NCBI RefSeq assembly: GCF_009939295.1
Contig: NZ_WVIC01000011.1
Span: 36,538-100,537 of the forward strand
Length of the DNA stretch: 64,000 nucleotides
Source of the DNA: Petrachloros mirabilis ULC683
Lineage (GTDB): Bacteria > Cyanobacteriota > Cyanobacteriia > Thermosynechococcales > Thermosynechococcaceae
Reading direction: 5' to 3'
Shown: piece by piece, positions 26,816 through 36,693 of the stretch
Layout of the letters: the number at the start of each line of letters is the position of its first letter
Position numbering within the stretch: position 1 is the stretch's first letter
Made by a program: the position numbers and the translations under genes
The notes under the pieces: generated by a model
What the model was told of the DNA's origin: nothing
Databases searched by the model: none
Seen by the model: the letters and a program-made list of their open reading frames with translations, nothing else

Positions 26816-27163
26816 ATTTTTTCTCCTTTGAAAAGTAAAATTGCGTGTAATGCAAAAATAAATTTTCGCTGATAATTCTGTATTTCAATGTAGTTTTGAT
26901 TTCTTCATTTGCATGTGACTTGCCTACGATTTACAGATGACCTTAGTCACAAATTTTATGCAGAGAAAAACACCCGATTCGTAACTTGTTTTTTCTTGAG
27001 AAATAAATATTTATTGTCTTTGTTGAGCCAGACTTAGCTTTAGAGCTCTAGGCCAGACTGGCTGGGTACAGCATCAACATCAGTGAATTCTCGGATGCTG
27101 TCGCTGCACTGGGGTTCGTACTCTAGAGAGAGGTCAATTCCCCTCAAACCTCTCGTCACCAAC
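26816..27163. other. Divergent intergenic region before sigF-like gene
   Basis: This AT-rich region of 348 bases separates the collagen-like operon from the sigma factor gene and must hold both promoters. I see runs such as TTTCTTGAGAAATAAATATTTATTG but no repeat element and no safe promoter call. Confidence 0.45.
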
Positions 27164-27979
27164 ATGCCAGTCACGCTTGCAAAAGACGTAAAACACGACA
27201 GTCTCCAACTCTTGCAACAGTATCAGCAGTGCCCCCATACCGATCTCCGAAACAAATTAGTACACCTGAACCTAGGTCTGGTGCGCAAGGAAGCTCATCA
27301 TTGGATTGGCCATACCACCGAGAGCTTTGAAGATCTGATGCAGGTGGGAACCCTAGGCTTGATTCGCGCCATTGAGCGGTTTGATCCCTGCAAAGGCAAC
27401 GCCTTTAGTACTTTTGCCATCCCCTATATTCGGGGTGAGATTCAACACTATTTACGAGACAAGAGCCCTCAGGTACGAATTCCCCGCCGTTGGCAGCAAA
27501 TTCAGCGTCAGGCGGCTGAGGTCACCCGTGCAGTGCAGGCGCAGCATCACCGCCTCCCCACAGATGCAGAATTAGCCGCCGCTCTAGACATTTCCCAAGC
27601 GGAGTGGCAAGACGTGAAGCTGTCGGTGCGCAATCGCTCTCTCCTGAGCTTGGATGCCCCCATGCAGACGGACGACAGCGAGTCATCCAGTTTAGGTGAC
27701 CTGTTGCCCGATCGACAATACCGTAGCTTTCAGCTCGCCCAAGAAGACCAGGTTCGCATTCAAGAGGCGCTGGCTAAACTGGAAAAACGAACCTCTGAAG
27801 TGCTGGAGTTTGTCTTTTTCTATGATTTGACCCAAAAAGAAACGGCAGAGCGATTGGGAATCAGCGCCGTTACGGTTTCGCGGCAAGTCAAGAAAGGATT
27901 GATCGCCTTAAAGCAAATTCTCACAAGAGTTGAAGAGGCTCCTGAACTGGATGCTATGCCACCGACCCAGCAGCTCTAG
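27164..27979 (+). CDS. sigF: Group 3 sigma factor, SigF type
   Basis: Protein of 271 aa from the ATG at 27164; two earlier in-frame ATGs (27083, 27095) are possible. Region 2 is intact (ESFEDLMQVGTLGLIRAIER, KGNAFSTFAIPYIRGEIQHY, DKSPQVRIPRRW), followed by regions 3 and 4 with the HTH DLTQKETAERLGISAVTVSRQ. The length and the RDKSPQVRIPRR block fit the SigF/SigB group 3, which in cyanobacteria controls pili, motility and envelope genes. No anti-sigma factor gene is adjacent. Confidence 0.85.
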   Translation: MPVTLAKDVKHDSLQLLQQYQQCPHTDLRNKLVHLNLGLVRKEAHHWIGHTTESFEDLMQVGTLGLIRAIERFDPCKGNAFSTFAIPYIRGEIQHYLRDKSPQVRIPRRWQQIQRQAAEVTRAVQAQHHRLPTDAELAAALDISQAEWQDVKLSVRNRSLLSLDAPMQTDDSESSSLGDLLPDRQYRSFQLAQEDQVRIQEALAKLEKRTSEVLEFVFFYDLTQKETAERLGISAVTVSRQVKKGLIALKQILTRVEEAPELDAMPPTQQL

Positions 27980-28089
27980 GCGCAGAATTGGCTCGCATCT
28001 GCCATGATTTTGTTGAGATTTGAAGATTCCCAATCGAGGATGCCAAAGGGGCACTAGGCTAGACAATGGCGTCTGTTCCATAGAAGTCT

Positions 28090-29091
28090 GTGTTCAAGGT
28101 GGTATTTTGGGGAACCCCTGAATTTGCGGTTCCCAGCTTGCAACGGTTGATAGCTGAGCCTGGGATTGAGGTGGTAGGTGTGGTAACTCAACCCGACAAG
28201 CGTCGTGGTCGAGGCAATCAGCAGTTGCCTTCTCCGGTGAAGTCGGTGGCAGTGACAGCCAACTTGCCCCTGTGGCAGCCCAAGTCGGTGAAGCGAGATC
28301 GCTCTACCCTGGCTGTTTTGACGGCACTCCAAGCAGATGCTTTTGTGGTGGTGGCCTACGGCCAGATTCTATCGCCAGAAATTCTCGGGATGCCGCGCTG
28401 GGGATGCATTAATGGCCATGGGTCGCTGCTCCCTCAGTATCGAGGGGCAGCGCCGATTCAGTGGGCGCTCTATCACGGTGAAACGGTGACGGGAATGACC
28501 ACCATGCTCATGGATGCTGGTATGGATACCGGACCCATATTGCTCAAGGATTCGGTGGCAGTTGGCCTTCTTGAGAATGCTCAGGATTTAGCGATGCGGT
28601 TGTCTCACCAAGCGGCGGAGTTATTGGTTGAGACGCTGTGGCAGTTGGAGCGAGGCACCCTGCACCCCACGCCCCAAGAAGAGGCGCTGGCTAGCTATGC
28701 CCCCTTGATTCACAAGGCAGATTTTAGTTTGGATTGGTCACGGGCTGCGATCGCACTCCACAATCAAGTGCGTGGCTTTACCCCTCATTGCGTGACTCAA
28801 TACCGAGGGCAACCCCTAAAAGTGCTGGCCACCGTTCCCCTTGATGCTGCGGTTTTGCCCCAACTCCCTGCTGCCTTGCAAGCACTGTCAACCTCGGTGC
28901 CCCTCGACTCTACCCAGCCCCCTGGCACTGTGATTCACCTAGCCAAAGGCCATGGCCCTGTGGTGCAAACCGGAGCAGGGCCACTGCTACTGGCCACCGT
29001 TCAACTGGCGGGTAAGCGCCGACAGTCTGGCTGGGACTTTGCCAATGGCATTCGTTTAGCCCTTGGAGACTGCTTCGAGTCTGGCGTTTAG
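28090..29091 (+). CDS. fmt: Methionyl-tRNA formyltransferase
   Basis: Protein of 333 aa. It begins at a GTG (28090) giving [20 protein letters not shown], the family N-terminus; no ATG is available. The catalytic block [20 protein letters not shown] (Asn, His) and the later Asp in [12 protein letters not shown] are present, with the C-terminal OB-like domain (about 215-325). It formylates initiator Met-tRNA. aspS follows 131 bases later on the same strand. Confidence 0.95.
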   Translation: MFKVVFWGTPEFAVPSLQRLIAEPGIEVVGVVTQPDKRRGRGNQQLPSPVKSVAVTANLPLWQPKSVKRDRSTLAVLTALQADAFVVVAYGQILSPEILGMPRWGCINGHGSLLPQYRGAAPIQWALYHGETVTGMTTMLMDAGMDTGPILLKDSVAVGLLENAQDLAMRLSHQAAELLVETLWQLERGTLHPTPQEEALASYAPLIHKADFSLDWSRAAIALHNQVRGFTPHCVTQYRGQPLKVLATVPLDAAVLPQLPAALQALSTSVPLDSTQPPGTVIHLAKGHGPVVQTGAGPLLLATVQLAGKRRQSGWDFANGIRLALGDCFESGV

Positions 29092-29222
29092 CCAGCCAAT
29101 GCAACCCTACTTTTCCGACTTCCTGCGATAATGATTGAGTTTGCAGGCTGGGTCTGCAAAAAGATATGTTCTGATGGCTCAGGACGTTTTATTATCTTCA
29201 AACGATTTGTACCCCACCGATC

Positions 29223-31013
29223 ATGAGAACCCATTACTGTGGCGCAGTGCGCCGCGAACATCTAGAGCAAGTTGTCACCCTGTATGGCTGGGTTGATCGG
29301 CGTCGTGATCATGGGGGGGTTATTTTTATAGATTTGCGCGATCGCAGTGGTATTGTCCAAATCGTCAGTGATCCGGAACGAACTCCCACGGCCTATCTGG
29401 TGGCAGATTCCCTGCGCAACGAGTACGTAGTCAAAATTCAAGGCCGGGTCACCCAGCGTCCCGAGGCGTCTCTCAACCCTCGCCTGCCGACCGGGGATAT
29501 TGAAATTTACGCCGACCACATCGAGCTTCTCAATGCCGTCCAGCAGCAATTGCCCTTTCAAGTCTCCACGGCTGAGAGTGAATCCGTGCGCGAAGACCTG
29601 CGGCTCAAATACCGCTACCTTGACCTGCGCCGGGAGCGAATGCGCAGCAACATGAACCTGCGCACTCAGGTCATTCAAACCCTGCGCCGCTACCTCGAAG
29701 ACCAGCAGGGATTTATGGAAATCGAAACCCCAGTTCTCACCCGCTCCACCCCAGAAGGAGCCCGAGACTATTTGGTTCCCAGCCGTGTTAACCCTGGCGA
29801 ATGGTTTGCTTTGCCCCAGTCACCCCAGCTTTTCAAGCAGCTTTTGATGGTGGCCGGATTTGATCGCTACTACCAAATCGCGCGCTGTTTCCGGGATGAA
29901 GATCTGCGTGCCGACCGTCAGCCAGAATTTACCCAACTGGACATGGAAATGAGCTTCATGTCCCAAGAGGAAATTTTGGCGCTCAACGAAGAGCTGATTT
30001 GCCACCTGTTCAAAGCCGTTAAAGGCATGGACTTACCCCGCCCCTTCCCGCGACTCACCTACACTGAGTCCATGGCTCGCTATGGCACAGACCGACCCGA
30101 TACCCGCTTTGGCCTGGAACTCGTGGATGTTTCCGACCTGTTTGCCAGCTCTGGATTTAAGGTCTTTGCCAACGCCATTGCCCAGGGCGGCGTGGTTAAA
30201 GTTTTGTCCATCCCAGGGGGGAACGCAGCCATTTCCAACGTCCGCATCAAACCCGGTGGTGATCTGTTCCAAGAAGCCAGTGAAGGCGGTGCTAAGGGCT
30301 TAGCGTATATCCGCGTTCGAGATCACAGCGACATTGACACCATTGGAGCCATCAAAGATAACCTGACCCCTGAGCACAAGGCAGAACTGTTGGCTCGCAC
30401 TGGAGCCCAGAGCGGCGATCTGCTTCTGTTTGGAGCCGATACCACCGCCATAGTGAATGCCTCCTTGGCTCGACTGCGGTTAGGGGTAGGCCATGAGCTG
30501 CAACTCATTGATGCCGAGAAAACAAATCTGCTCTGGATCACGGATTTTCCCCTCTTTGAGTGGAACAACGATGAACAGCGCCTAGAAGCTTTGCACCATC
30601 CCTTTACCGCTCCCCACCCAGAGGATTTAGGGGATCTCAAGACAGCCCGCTCCCAAGCCTACGACCTGGTTTACAACGGTCTGGAAATTGGTGGGGGTAG
30701 CCTGCGGATATATCAATCTGACATCCAAGAACAGGTCTTTGCGGCCATTGGTCTCTCCTACGAAGAGACCCACAACAAGTTTGGATTTTTGCTGGAAGCC
30801 TTTAAGTATGGCACGCCTCCCCATGGGGGCATTGCCTACGGCCTAGATCGGCTGGTGATGCTCCTCGCGGGCGAGGAGTCGATTCGAGACACAATTCCGT
30901 TCCCCAAAACTCAGCAAGCCCGTTGTCTGCTCACCCAAGCCCCTGCTTCAGTAGATCTCAAACAACTCAAGGAACTGCACATTGCCAGCAAGTTCAGCAG
31001 CGAGACTCGCTAA
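29223..31013 (+). CDS. aspS: Aspartyl-tRNA synthetase
   Basis: Protein of 596 aa, the usual bacterial length. The OB anticodon-binding domain (about 1-110: [20 protein letters not shown]) precedes class II motifs 1-3: motif 2 is [20 protein letters not shown] and motif 3 is [15 protein letters not shown]. The bacterial GAD insertion lies near residues 290-410. Whether it also charges tRNA-Asn depends on gatCAB, not seen here. Confidence 0.97.
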   Translation: MRTHYCGAVRREHLEQVVTLYGWVDRRRDHGGVIFIDLRDRSGIVQIVSDPERTPTAYLVADSLRNEYVVKIQGRVTQRPEASLNPRLPTGDIEIYADHIELLNAVQQQLPFQVSTAESESVREDLRLKYRYLDLRRERMRSNMNLRTQVIQTLRRYLEDQQGFMEIETPVLTRSTPEGARDYLVPSRVNPGEWFALPQSPQLFKQLLMVAGFDRYYQIARCFRDEDLRADRQPEFTQLDMEMSFMSQEEILALNEELICHLFKAVKGMDLPRPFPRLTYTESMARYGTDRPDTRFGLELVDVSDLFASSGFKVFANAIAQGGVVKVLSIPGGNAAISNVRIKPGGDLFQEASEGGAKGLAYIRVRDHSDIDTIGAIKDNLTPEHKAELLARTGAQSGDLLLFGADTTAIVNASLARLRLGVGHELQLIDAEKTNLLWITDFPLFEWNNDEQRLEALHHPFTAPHPEDLGDLKTARSQAYDLVYNGLEIGGGSLRIYQSDIQEQVFAAIGLSYEETHNKFGFLLEAFKYGTPPHGGIAYGLDRLVMLLAGEESIRDTIPFPKTQQARCLLTQAPASVDLKQLKELHIASKFSSETR

Positions 31014-31106
31014 CAATTATCCCCATTTACGAGACTCTTGGGTTGTAGGGTAGTTTGGCTAATAGCATTGCCATCCCACAGGTATTGGAGATTCCCGCAA
31101 AGATCA

Positions 31107-31140
31107 ACCCCACACCCCACACCCCACACCCCACACCCCA
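31107..31140. repeat. Short tandem repeat (CCCCACA)n
   Basis: About five copies of a 7-base unit between the convergent aspS and MBL-fold genes. It is a simple slippage-prone tract with no evident function. Confidence 0.9.
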
Positions 31141-31157
31141 ACTAGGCTGTACTGCAC

Positions 31158-31853
31158 TCAACTAGGAATTGCCATACCACATTGCTCGTTGGCAGGCACC
31201 GCTTCCATAATTTTTTGGGGATAGGGCAAGTCAAGCTGATTCATAAACTCAATGAACTGCGCTCGGGTTCGCCCGAGAAAACGAGGATTCCACTGTTTTT
31301 CTTCGCCAATGGTGGAAACGGTATGTCCTCGGTAGTCGTGCCCTGGATAAACCAGTGTGGCCTCGGGCAGGGTGAACAGATTTTGGGTGACGGAATCATA
31401 CAAGGTGCCCGGATTGCCACTTTGGAAGTCAGTCCGTCCACAGCCGCGAATCAGGAGGGCATCTCCAGTTAAGACGCGATCGCCGTTGACGAGGTAAGCC
31501 ATGTGACTGTCTGTATGCCCCAGGGTGGTGATGGCCTGAATCTGGACGCTGCCGATGTTCAAAACCGCACCATCTTGGATTAAACGACTGGCACAGGCAA
31601 CTTGGGCGTTCTCGGGTACAATCCCTTCACAGCCCGTCAACTCACGCAGCTTACCGGTGCCAGTAATGTGGTCGGCGTGAACATGAGTATCTAGACAAAA
31701 CCTTAATGTCAACCCCAACTCTTTGAGGAGTTGAATATCTCGTTCAACTTGCTCCAAAACTGGATCCACCAAGGCCGCTTCCTGGGTTTGGGAATCGGCA
31801 ATGAGGTAGGTGTATGTCCAAGTATCGCCATCAAACAATTGACGAAACAACAT
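31158..31853 (-). CDS. MBL-fold hydrolase, persulfide-dioxygenase (ETHE1)-like
   Basis: Protein of 231 aa from the ATG at 31853 (MLFRQLFDGDTWTYTYLI). The metal site is THVHADHITG (H-x-H-x-D-H), a later TLGHTDSHMAYL His, and TGDALLIRGCGRTDFQ, the last being characteristic of ETHE1/Blh proteins. These use one Fe to oxidise glutathione persulfide to sulfite, clearing sulfide. A plain glyoxalase II role is less likely because of the RGCGRTDFQ block. A 16-bp perfect palindrome lies just upstream. Confidence 0.85.
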   Translation of the reverse strand: MLFRQLFDGDTWTYTYLIADSQTQEAALVDPVLEQVERDIQLLKELGLTLRFCLDTHVHADHITGTGKLRELTGCEGIVPENAQVACASRLIQDGAVLNIGSVQIQAITTLGHTDSHMAYLVNGDRVLTGDALLIRGCGRTDFQSGNPGTLYDSVTQNLFTLPEATLVYPGHDYRGHTVSTIGEEKQWNPRFLGRTRAQFIEFMNQLDLPYPQKIMEAVPANEQCGMAIPS

Positions 31854-31893
31854 GACCGCAGCCCTCATCAATGGATTTCTAGAATTTAGCTTA

Positions 31894-31909
31894 ATTACTA
31901 TATAGTAAT
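31894..31909. promoter_or_regulatory. Perfect 16-bp palindrome, probable repressor operator
   Basis: ATTACTATATAGTAAT reads identically on both strands and lies 40 bases before the start of the persulfide-dioxygenase-like gene, where an operator overlapping the -10 region would be. In other bacteria such genes are controlled by ArsR-type sulfide sensors that bind AT-rich palindromes; that link is inference. Confidence 0.5.
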
Positions 31910-31963
31910 GTGGTTTTAATTTCTTGTCCTGTCAACTGGGTGGTCTGTCAAGAATTATTTTGT

Positions 31964-31995
31964 AGGTTCGACTCAGAGATGGATGTACACCGTAG
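31964..31995. repeat. Short repeat fragment (TTCGACTCAGAGATG type), copy 2
   Basis: AGGTTCGACTCAGAGATG plus TGTACACCGTAG matches the fragment at 23972-24002. The last 12 bases match the family C end. Confidence 0.55.
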
Positions 31996-32149
31996 GGGTG
32001 AAGGAGGGCAGCACATTGTCTAGGGGGCAGTTAACCCCCTAAGCCAGAAAGAGATGTGGTTGTGCGAAGGCTTTGCTTGAATGCCAAGGAAGCCTATCTC
32101 AATGGGGGCAGGGCGCTTTCACCCTGAAACTGTGGATTGAGTGAAGGTG

Positions 32150-32518
32150 TCACACAAGCCGCACAATCAGAGGATAACGATAGCCTTGATCCGGATTGCT
32201 GAGGCAACCCATAATGGCCAAGATGGGCATGATCCAGCTCATAAACAGCAAAAAGCCGCTGACAATCCAAATGACCGGCAGCAAAATCAAAGTCCACCAA
32301 AAGAACCCGATCACGCCAGCCACCAAAGCATAAAACCAAATGTTCAGATGAAAGTTAATGGCTTCTTTGGCATTTTCCTTGACAACTGGGTCATCGGATA
32401 CAAACAAAACCACCAAGGGCACCCCAATAGATAGCACCAAGGCACTAAAGAAGATTGACCCGTGACAGAGTGCTGAGAGTAACTTACGCTTATCGCTATC
32501 GTAGATGTTTGAAACCAT
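32150..32518 (-). CDS. DUF4870-type small membrane protein
   Basis: Protein of 122 aa from the ATG at 32518 (MVSNIYDSDKRKLLSALCH). It has three to four membrane helices with the conserved ENAKEAINFHLNIWFY block after the first, typical of DUF4870/Tic20-like small membrane proteins of unknown role. The family's LCHGSIFFSALV start is also present. It stands alone. Confidence 0.75.
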   Translation of the reverse strand: MVSNIYDSDKRKLLSALCHGSIFFSALVLSIGVPLVVLFVSDDPVVKENAKEAINFHLNIWFYALVAGVIGFFWWTLILLPVIWIVSGFLLFMSWIMPILAIMGCLSNPDQGYRYPLIVRLV

Positions 32519-33197
32519 AATACTTGCCTCAACTCGTAGGTAACTGCCGTTTGGGTGTGGCACCCCAAGTCTGCCCACCCCTTTTTGATGCTAGCTTAGC
32601 CACTCTGAACTGGGGGGCGGTTGGCAACACTGTTCAGATGGATCCTGTGATCAGTAGGGGGATAAGAAAGGGTGCATCTCAATTTTGCAAGTTGCCCCTC
32701 ATTCCGCAGCCCCTTCTCCAAAAAAGGACTACGGTGTAGACACATCTCTAGATAAACCTATTCCACCCTGCATTAGCCCCCCCGACCCCCCAATTTTGGG
32801 GGGAGATCAACAAAAACTGGGACTATATTCCCCCCAAACTTGGGGGGCTAGGGGGGCGAGCGCAAAGATTTTGAATCTTTTCTAGACTTGTGTGTATACG
32901 GTAGCCCAAAAAGGGATAAGGGGAGCCGGATTCAAAGTCCCTCTCTCGCTCTGGAAGAGAGGTTTAGGGTGAGGGTTACGAAAGTGGAATGCACCCGATA
33001 AGAAATGGGTTACAAGGAAGCGGGATTGAATTTGGGTTTTCCTGGGTGGCCTGGTGCAATCTCTTGGCAATTCATGGTTTTTATTATGAAAAAATTTATT
33101 TTTTGACGATGGGCAATCATGATGTTATGGGCTAGAATTTAGAACATAATTTTACTGAGAGAGTGTCAACTCAGGGTTAGCTCGTACATTAGATTCT
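32519..33197. other. Gene-poor region with a family C element
   Basis: This region of about 680 bases has no convincing gene. It holds the family C element at 32729-32904, remnants of CT-rich dyads around it (CCCCTTCTCC and GGGATAAGGGG), a further dyad-like tract near 32935-32985 (CCCTCTCTCGCTCTGGAAGAG), and the promoter region of the TetR gene. Confidence 0.6.
32729..32904. mobile_element. Family C 176-bp element (MITE-like), copy 1
   Basis: The ends are CTACGGTGTAGACACA and TGTGTGTATACGGTAG. The interior is nearly identical to the copy at 48826-49001, including AATTTTGGGGGGAGATCAAC and AAACTTGGGGGGCTAGG. Both have exactly 176 bp. Flanks (TCCAAAAAAGGA, CCCAAAAAGGGA) are an imperfect duplication. 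Confidence 0.88.
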
Positions 33198-33893
33198 ATG
33201 AATATGTCAACATCGACGGTAAATCTCATGCGCCGTCAGCCTAAGCAAAGACGCAGCCAACAGCGAGTTAGAAAAATTTTAGAGTCTGCCGCTGCTGTCT
33301 TTACAGAAATGGGCTACGAGGCTGCTAATACCCACATTATTGCGGCTCGTGCTCAAACCTCTGTGGGCTCTTTATACCAGTTCTTTCCAGATAAATTGTC
33401 TCTGTTTCACTCTCTGGAAGCCCAACACATGGCTGGTTTGACGGCAACCCTCACTCAGCTTTTTGAAGAAGCCAATTTTCAGGGATCTTTTGCTATCTTT
33501 ATAGACCAAATGGTGGAAACGCTGGCTGCCTACTTTCAGGAGCCGATTCCGCGCCTGGTTTATCTGCAATATTTTACCTCTCCAGAGCTATTTCGCCTCT
33601 TTGATCAGCGTTTTAGCGAAAGAATGGTGCATCAGTTTGCAGCTTTTCTGCAACGCTGGAATCCTAATTTGACGCAGCAGAAAGGGTTGCGGCTTTCTCG
33701 AACGGTGCATCAGTGCTACAACACCCTATTACTGGATGCGTTGCAAAGGGATCCTGCCCAGCGTCAGTTGTGTTATGACGAGCTAAAAGCACTCTTGAGT
33801 GCCTATTTGCAGCCCCATGTGCAGCCCCAGTCTGTTCCCCTGGGTGATCCAAGTTCTAGACCCTTGATCTATAGTTGCTTTGTATCCCAATGA
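33198..33893 (+). CDS. TetR-family transcriptional regulator
   Basis: Protein of 231 aa. The N-terminal HTH (about residues 18-65) has ILESAAAVFTEMGYEAAN and the recognition segment AQTSVGSLYQFFPDKLSLF. The helical ligand domain follows. It stands 95 bases before an SRPBCC-fold gene on the same strand and may regulate it or itself; the ligand is unknown. An ATG at 33204 is an alternative start. Confidence 0.9.
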   Translation: MNMSTSTVNLMRRQPKQRRSQQRVRKILESAAAVFTEMGYEAANTHIIAARAQTSVGSLYQFFPDKLSLFHSLEAQHMAGLTATLTQLFEEANFQGSFAIFIDQMVETLAAYFQEPIPRLVYLQYFTSPELFRLFDQRFSERMVHQFAAFLQRWNPNLTQQKGLRLSRTVHQCYNTLLLDALQRDPAQRQLCYDELKALLSAYLQPHVQPQSVPLGDPSSRPLIYSCFVSQ

Positions 33894-33988
33894 GCCCAAA
33901 TTGACTCAAGCCAACTTGCCAGATCAAGGTGTCTGTGTTTATATCTGTTTCTGGCCATCCAGACTTGGGTACACTCACGTTAAGTGCA

Positions 33989-34555
33989 ATGGAAACTGCT
34001 GTGACTCAACCCCCGCCTTCTGCGCCTCTAATTCTCAGTCGCCAGGATTTGACTGCACTGCTCCAGGGTGAAATTTTGGTTGAAGGCCGCTCCTATCAGC
34101 TCTGTGGAGGAGCAGCCCAGGCTCGGATGTATTTGCCGGTGGTGCGATCGCAGGTCTGGACGCATTTGACCAACTATTCCCGTTGGGTACAATATTTTCC
34201 TGATATTGTGCAGAGCGATCTGCTGGAGCGGAATATCCAGCGTTCTCCTCAAGGACATCGACTTTACCAGGTGGCACGACGAACCTTCTTTTTGTTTTCA
34301 GCCCAGGTAGAGGTCTATCTGCGGGTCTTTGAGACCATTCAACAGCAGATTCAATTTCGCTTTGAGCAAGGCAGCTTCAAAGACTTTGCTGCTGACTTAA
34401 CGCTAAAAGCTTACGGTAAAGGAACTGTGCTCACCTATACGGTGCGGGCTATCCCGAACATTCCGGTTCCAGGGGTGTGGGTACAGCAAGCCATTCGTCA
34501 GGACTTGCCGAACAATATGCGCCAAATGCGACAGGTGATCTGCCAAACTGTGTAA
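33989..34555 (+). CDS. SRPBCC (cyclase/dehydrase-like) lipid-binding protein
   Basis: Protein of 188 aa from the ATG at 33989; an in-frame GTG at 33929 would add 20 residues. The START-like fold is suggested by ARMYLPVVRSQVWTHLTNYS near residues 47-66, typical of the first helix and strand, and by the long last helix. Such proteins bind hydrophobic ligands, and in coenzyme Q biology (Coq10-like) quinones. The specific ligand here is unknown. Confidence 0.75.
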   Translation: METAVTQPPPSAPLILSRQDLTALLQGEILVEGRSYQLCGGAAQARMYLPVVRSQVWTHLTNYSRWVQYFPDIVQSDLLERNIQRSPQGHRLYQVARRTFFLFSAQVEVYLRVFETIQQQIQFRFEQGSFKDFAADLTLKAYGKGTVLTYTVRAIPNIPVPGVWVQQAIRQDLPNNMRQMRQVICQTV

Positions 34556-34594
34556 GTCTAGGCAACTGTCCTCTCAACTTAATTAACCCTCACA

Positions 34595-34951
34595 ATGACT
34601 CTGCAAGTTTACGGCATTCCTAACTGCGGTACCTGTAAAAAAGCCTTCGAGTGGTTGCGCGATCGCAACATTGACTACGAATTTATCAACACCAAAGAAC
34701 ACCCCCCCACCCCGAAACAAATCCAGGGATGGGTGAGAGATCTAGGGTCACGTCCCCTACGAAATACCTCCGGTCAATCCTACCGAGCCTTAGGTGACAC
34801 AAAACAAGACTGGGGGGATGCCGAGTGGATTGCGGCCTTTGGCCAAGATGCCATGCTCCTAAAGCGACCCCTATTTGTCAAAGATGGCAAAGCTGTTTTA
34901 GTGGGGATGCGTGCCAATGAGTCCGTGCGTTGCGAGGCTCTGGGGTTGTAG
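34595..34951 (+). CDS. Spx/MgsR-family (ArsC-like) protein
   Basis: Protein of 118 aa with a thioredoxin-like fold. CGTC at residues 11-14 (YGIPNCGTCKKAFEWL) is the redox switch, and the later RPLRNTSGQSYRAL and LKRPLFVKDGKAVLVG blocks are typical of Spx/MgsR/YffB proteins rather than true arsenate reductases. In Firmicutes Spx binds RNA polymerase under thiol stress; the cyanobacterial role is unclear. Confidence 0.88.
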   Translation: MTLQVYGIPNCGTCKKAFEWLRDRNIDYEFINTKEHPPTPKQIQGWVRDLGSRPLRNTSGQSYRALGDTKQDWGDAEWIAAFGQDAMLLKRPLFVKDGKAVLVGMRANESVRCEALGL

Positions 34952-34984
34952 GTTTTAGAAATCGCCATGGTGCTCTGGCTCAGT

Positions 34985-35320
34985 CTATCTCAGCAGCATT
35001 CGGAATAAAAGGGCTGCGATCGCAACCCCAAACATCGAGCCACACACCGGAAAAATGCGGTCTGCAAACCACTTCGGCAAAAAAATATCCGCCACAGATC
35101 CCCGCTCTGCCCCCAGGCGCTCAGCCAGCAGCGTCAACGGGCATGTCCAGCCTGCCGCCATCAGGACAACACTTTCTAGCAGCACCAACCCTACGGCAAC
35201 CCACCTCCATCTTGTGATCTGCCCCGAAAAACCACTGAACAGGGCATACAGGACACACACACTGAGTACCCAGAAGATCACCGTGTGAATGCACTTGACC
35301 TGAAAAATCGTAATTCTCAC
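34985..35320 (-). CDS. Small membrane protein, DUF2784-like
   Basis: Protein of 111 aa with three helices (about 9-31, 37-60, 90-110). GWTCPLTLLAERLG after helix 2 recalls the CPLT motif of DUF2784-type proteins. No function is known. It is convergent with the Spx-like gene. Confidence 0.6.
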   Translation of the reverse strand: MRITIFQVKCIHTVIFWVLSVCVLYALFSGFSGQITRWRWVAVGLVLLESVVLMAAGWTCPLTLLAERLGAERGSVADIFLPKWFADRIFPVCGSMFGVAIAALLFRMLLR

Positions 35321-35420
35321 CCGTCTGTTTGTCCTAGAACACCGGGATAGGAACCCAGTTGCTGATGCATGCCACCCTCTATCCTCCTACGCCCCATTTT
35401 CATGAAGAACATCCCCATCA

Positions 35421-35930
35421 CTTGAGGCTGACTTGCTTCGCATTCACGGCTCCCAAATTAAAGAGGGTCGCTGGAGAGATGACAACTATATGCAGCATCT
35501 ACAGGCCGCCGATGCCATTATCTTTGGCTCCCCCACCTACATGGGCACCGTCGCTGCCCAGTTCAAAGCCTTCGCAGATCACAGCAGTGAAATCTGGATA
35601 CAGCAAGCCTGGAAAGACAAACTCGCGGGCGGGTTTACCCACGGTTCGGCTCTCAGTGGCGATAAGCTCAACACGCTCATCTATTTCAGTGTACTGGCAG
35701 CCCAGCAGGCAATGGTTTGGGTCAATCCAGGGGATATTGACTGCACGGCACGGCAATCAGATGATGGGGTCAACCGCATGGGGTCGTACCTAGGGGTGAT
35801 GGGGCAAAGCCCAATGGATTTTGAGCGTGGCCCAGCGCTACATCCGGGAGATCGCCTCAGTTGCGAACGCTACGGACTGCGGTTGGCTCAGTGGATGGAG
35901 CGAGTCCAGTCGCTCCAAGTACCATGCTAA
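35421..35930 (+). pseudogene. N-terminally truncated flavodoxin-fold (WrbA/NAD(P)H-quinone reductase type) gene
   Basis: The 165-aa reading from 35433 aligns with the flavodoxin family from LRIHGSQIKEGRW onward and includes the FMN loop IIFGSPTYMGTVAAQFKAF. The first 35-40 residues, which hold strand 1 and the phosphate-binding loop, are absent: the frame is closed by a TGA at 35403 and no substitute start is found. Without the phosphate loop FMN binding is doubtful, so it is called a pseudogene. A start at 35433 could still make a partial protein. Confidence 0.7.
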
Positions 35931-36213
35931 TCAAGCAGCAGATTTTAGAACACGCTTAATACTGCAATCGGTGCGGAATCCCATGTAGCATCGTCCGCTA
36001 AATCCCATCTTGGGACAGGACTTTATGTTTTGATCGATCGCAGTCGCTTCATGGCCTGCAATCCCTTTTGCCTTCTTACTTCTGCCTTGCTGTACCCGAC
36101 ACTAGCAGAACTACTGACATCTTCACTGAGGCAACCAGGCGCTCTCTTCGACCTTACATCACCGTACTATAGAGTCAGCAGCAGCGTAGCTATAGCAACT
36201 GGGAGACCTCCCT

Positions 36214-36648
36214 ATGGACTATCCCTACACAGCCAGTGATGTCCAGGCCATCTTGGGGCGGGCTTTAGCCCAGCAGCATCACAACGAATTTTCAGAAGCT
36301 CAACTAGGGGAAATGGCCCAGGAATTGGGCATTGGCCCAGCGAATCTGGAGCAAGCCAAGTGCGACTGGTTGGCTGAGCAGCAGGAGGCAGAACTGCGAC
36401 GCTCCTTTGACCGCAAGCAGCGACAGGACTTCAAGAGTCATTGGATCACCTATATGATTGTCAACGCCTTTCTGGTGGGGCTCAACATCGTCACCCCAGA
36501 TTCTCATCCCTGGAGTCTCTATCCACTGCTAGGCTGGGGGATGGTCGTGATGCTCGATGCGGCGGCAACCTTCAAGTGGATTGACCATGACGACTATCAA
36601 AAAGCATTCAAGAAATGGAAAAAGAAACATAAGCGCCTGCAAGACTGA
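36214..36648 (+). CDS. 2TM-domain protein
   Basis: Protein of 144 aa. The N-terminal half is helical and acidic (ASDVQAILGRALAQQ, FSEAQLGEMAQELGI), the pattern of a small SHOCT-like or FtsH-type sorting segment; two membrane helices (about 80-95 and 103-118) follow, then the basic tail KKWKKKHKRLQD. The family (2TM) is widespread in bacteria with unknown role, often fused to kinases. Next to the MAPEG gene on the same strand, 45 bases apart. Confidence 0.7.
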   Translation: MDYPYTASDVQAILGRALAQQHHNEFSEAQLGEMAQELGIGPANLEQAKCDWLAEQQEAELRRSFDRKQRQDFKSHWITYMIVNAFLVGLNIVTPDSHPWSLYPLLGWGMVVMLDAAATFKWIDHDDYQKAFKKWKKKHKRLQD

Positions 36649-36693
36649 GGCTGCCCATCCATTACAGCCAGAAGATTTACCAGGAGAAGACCC

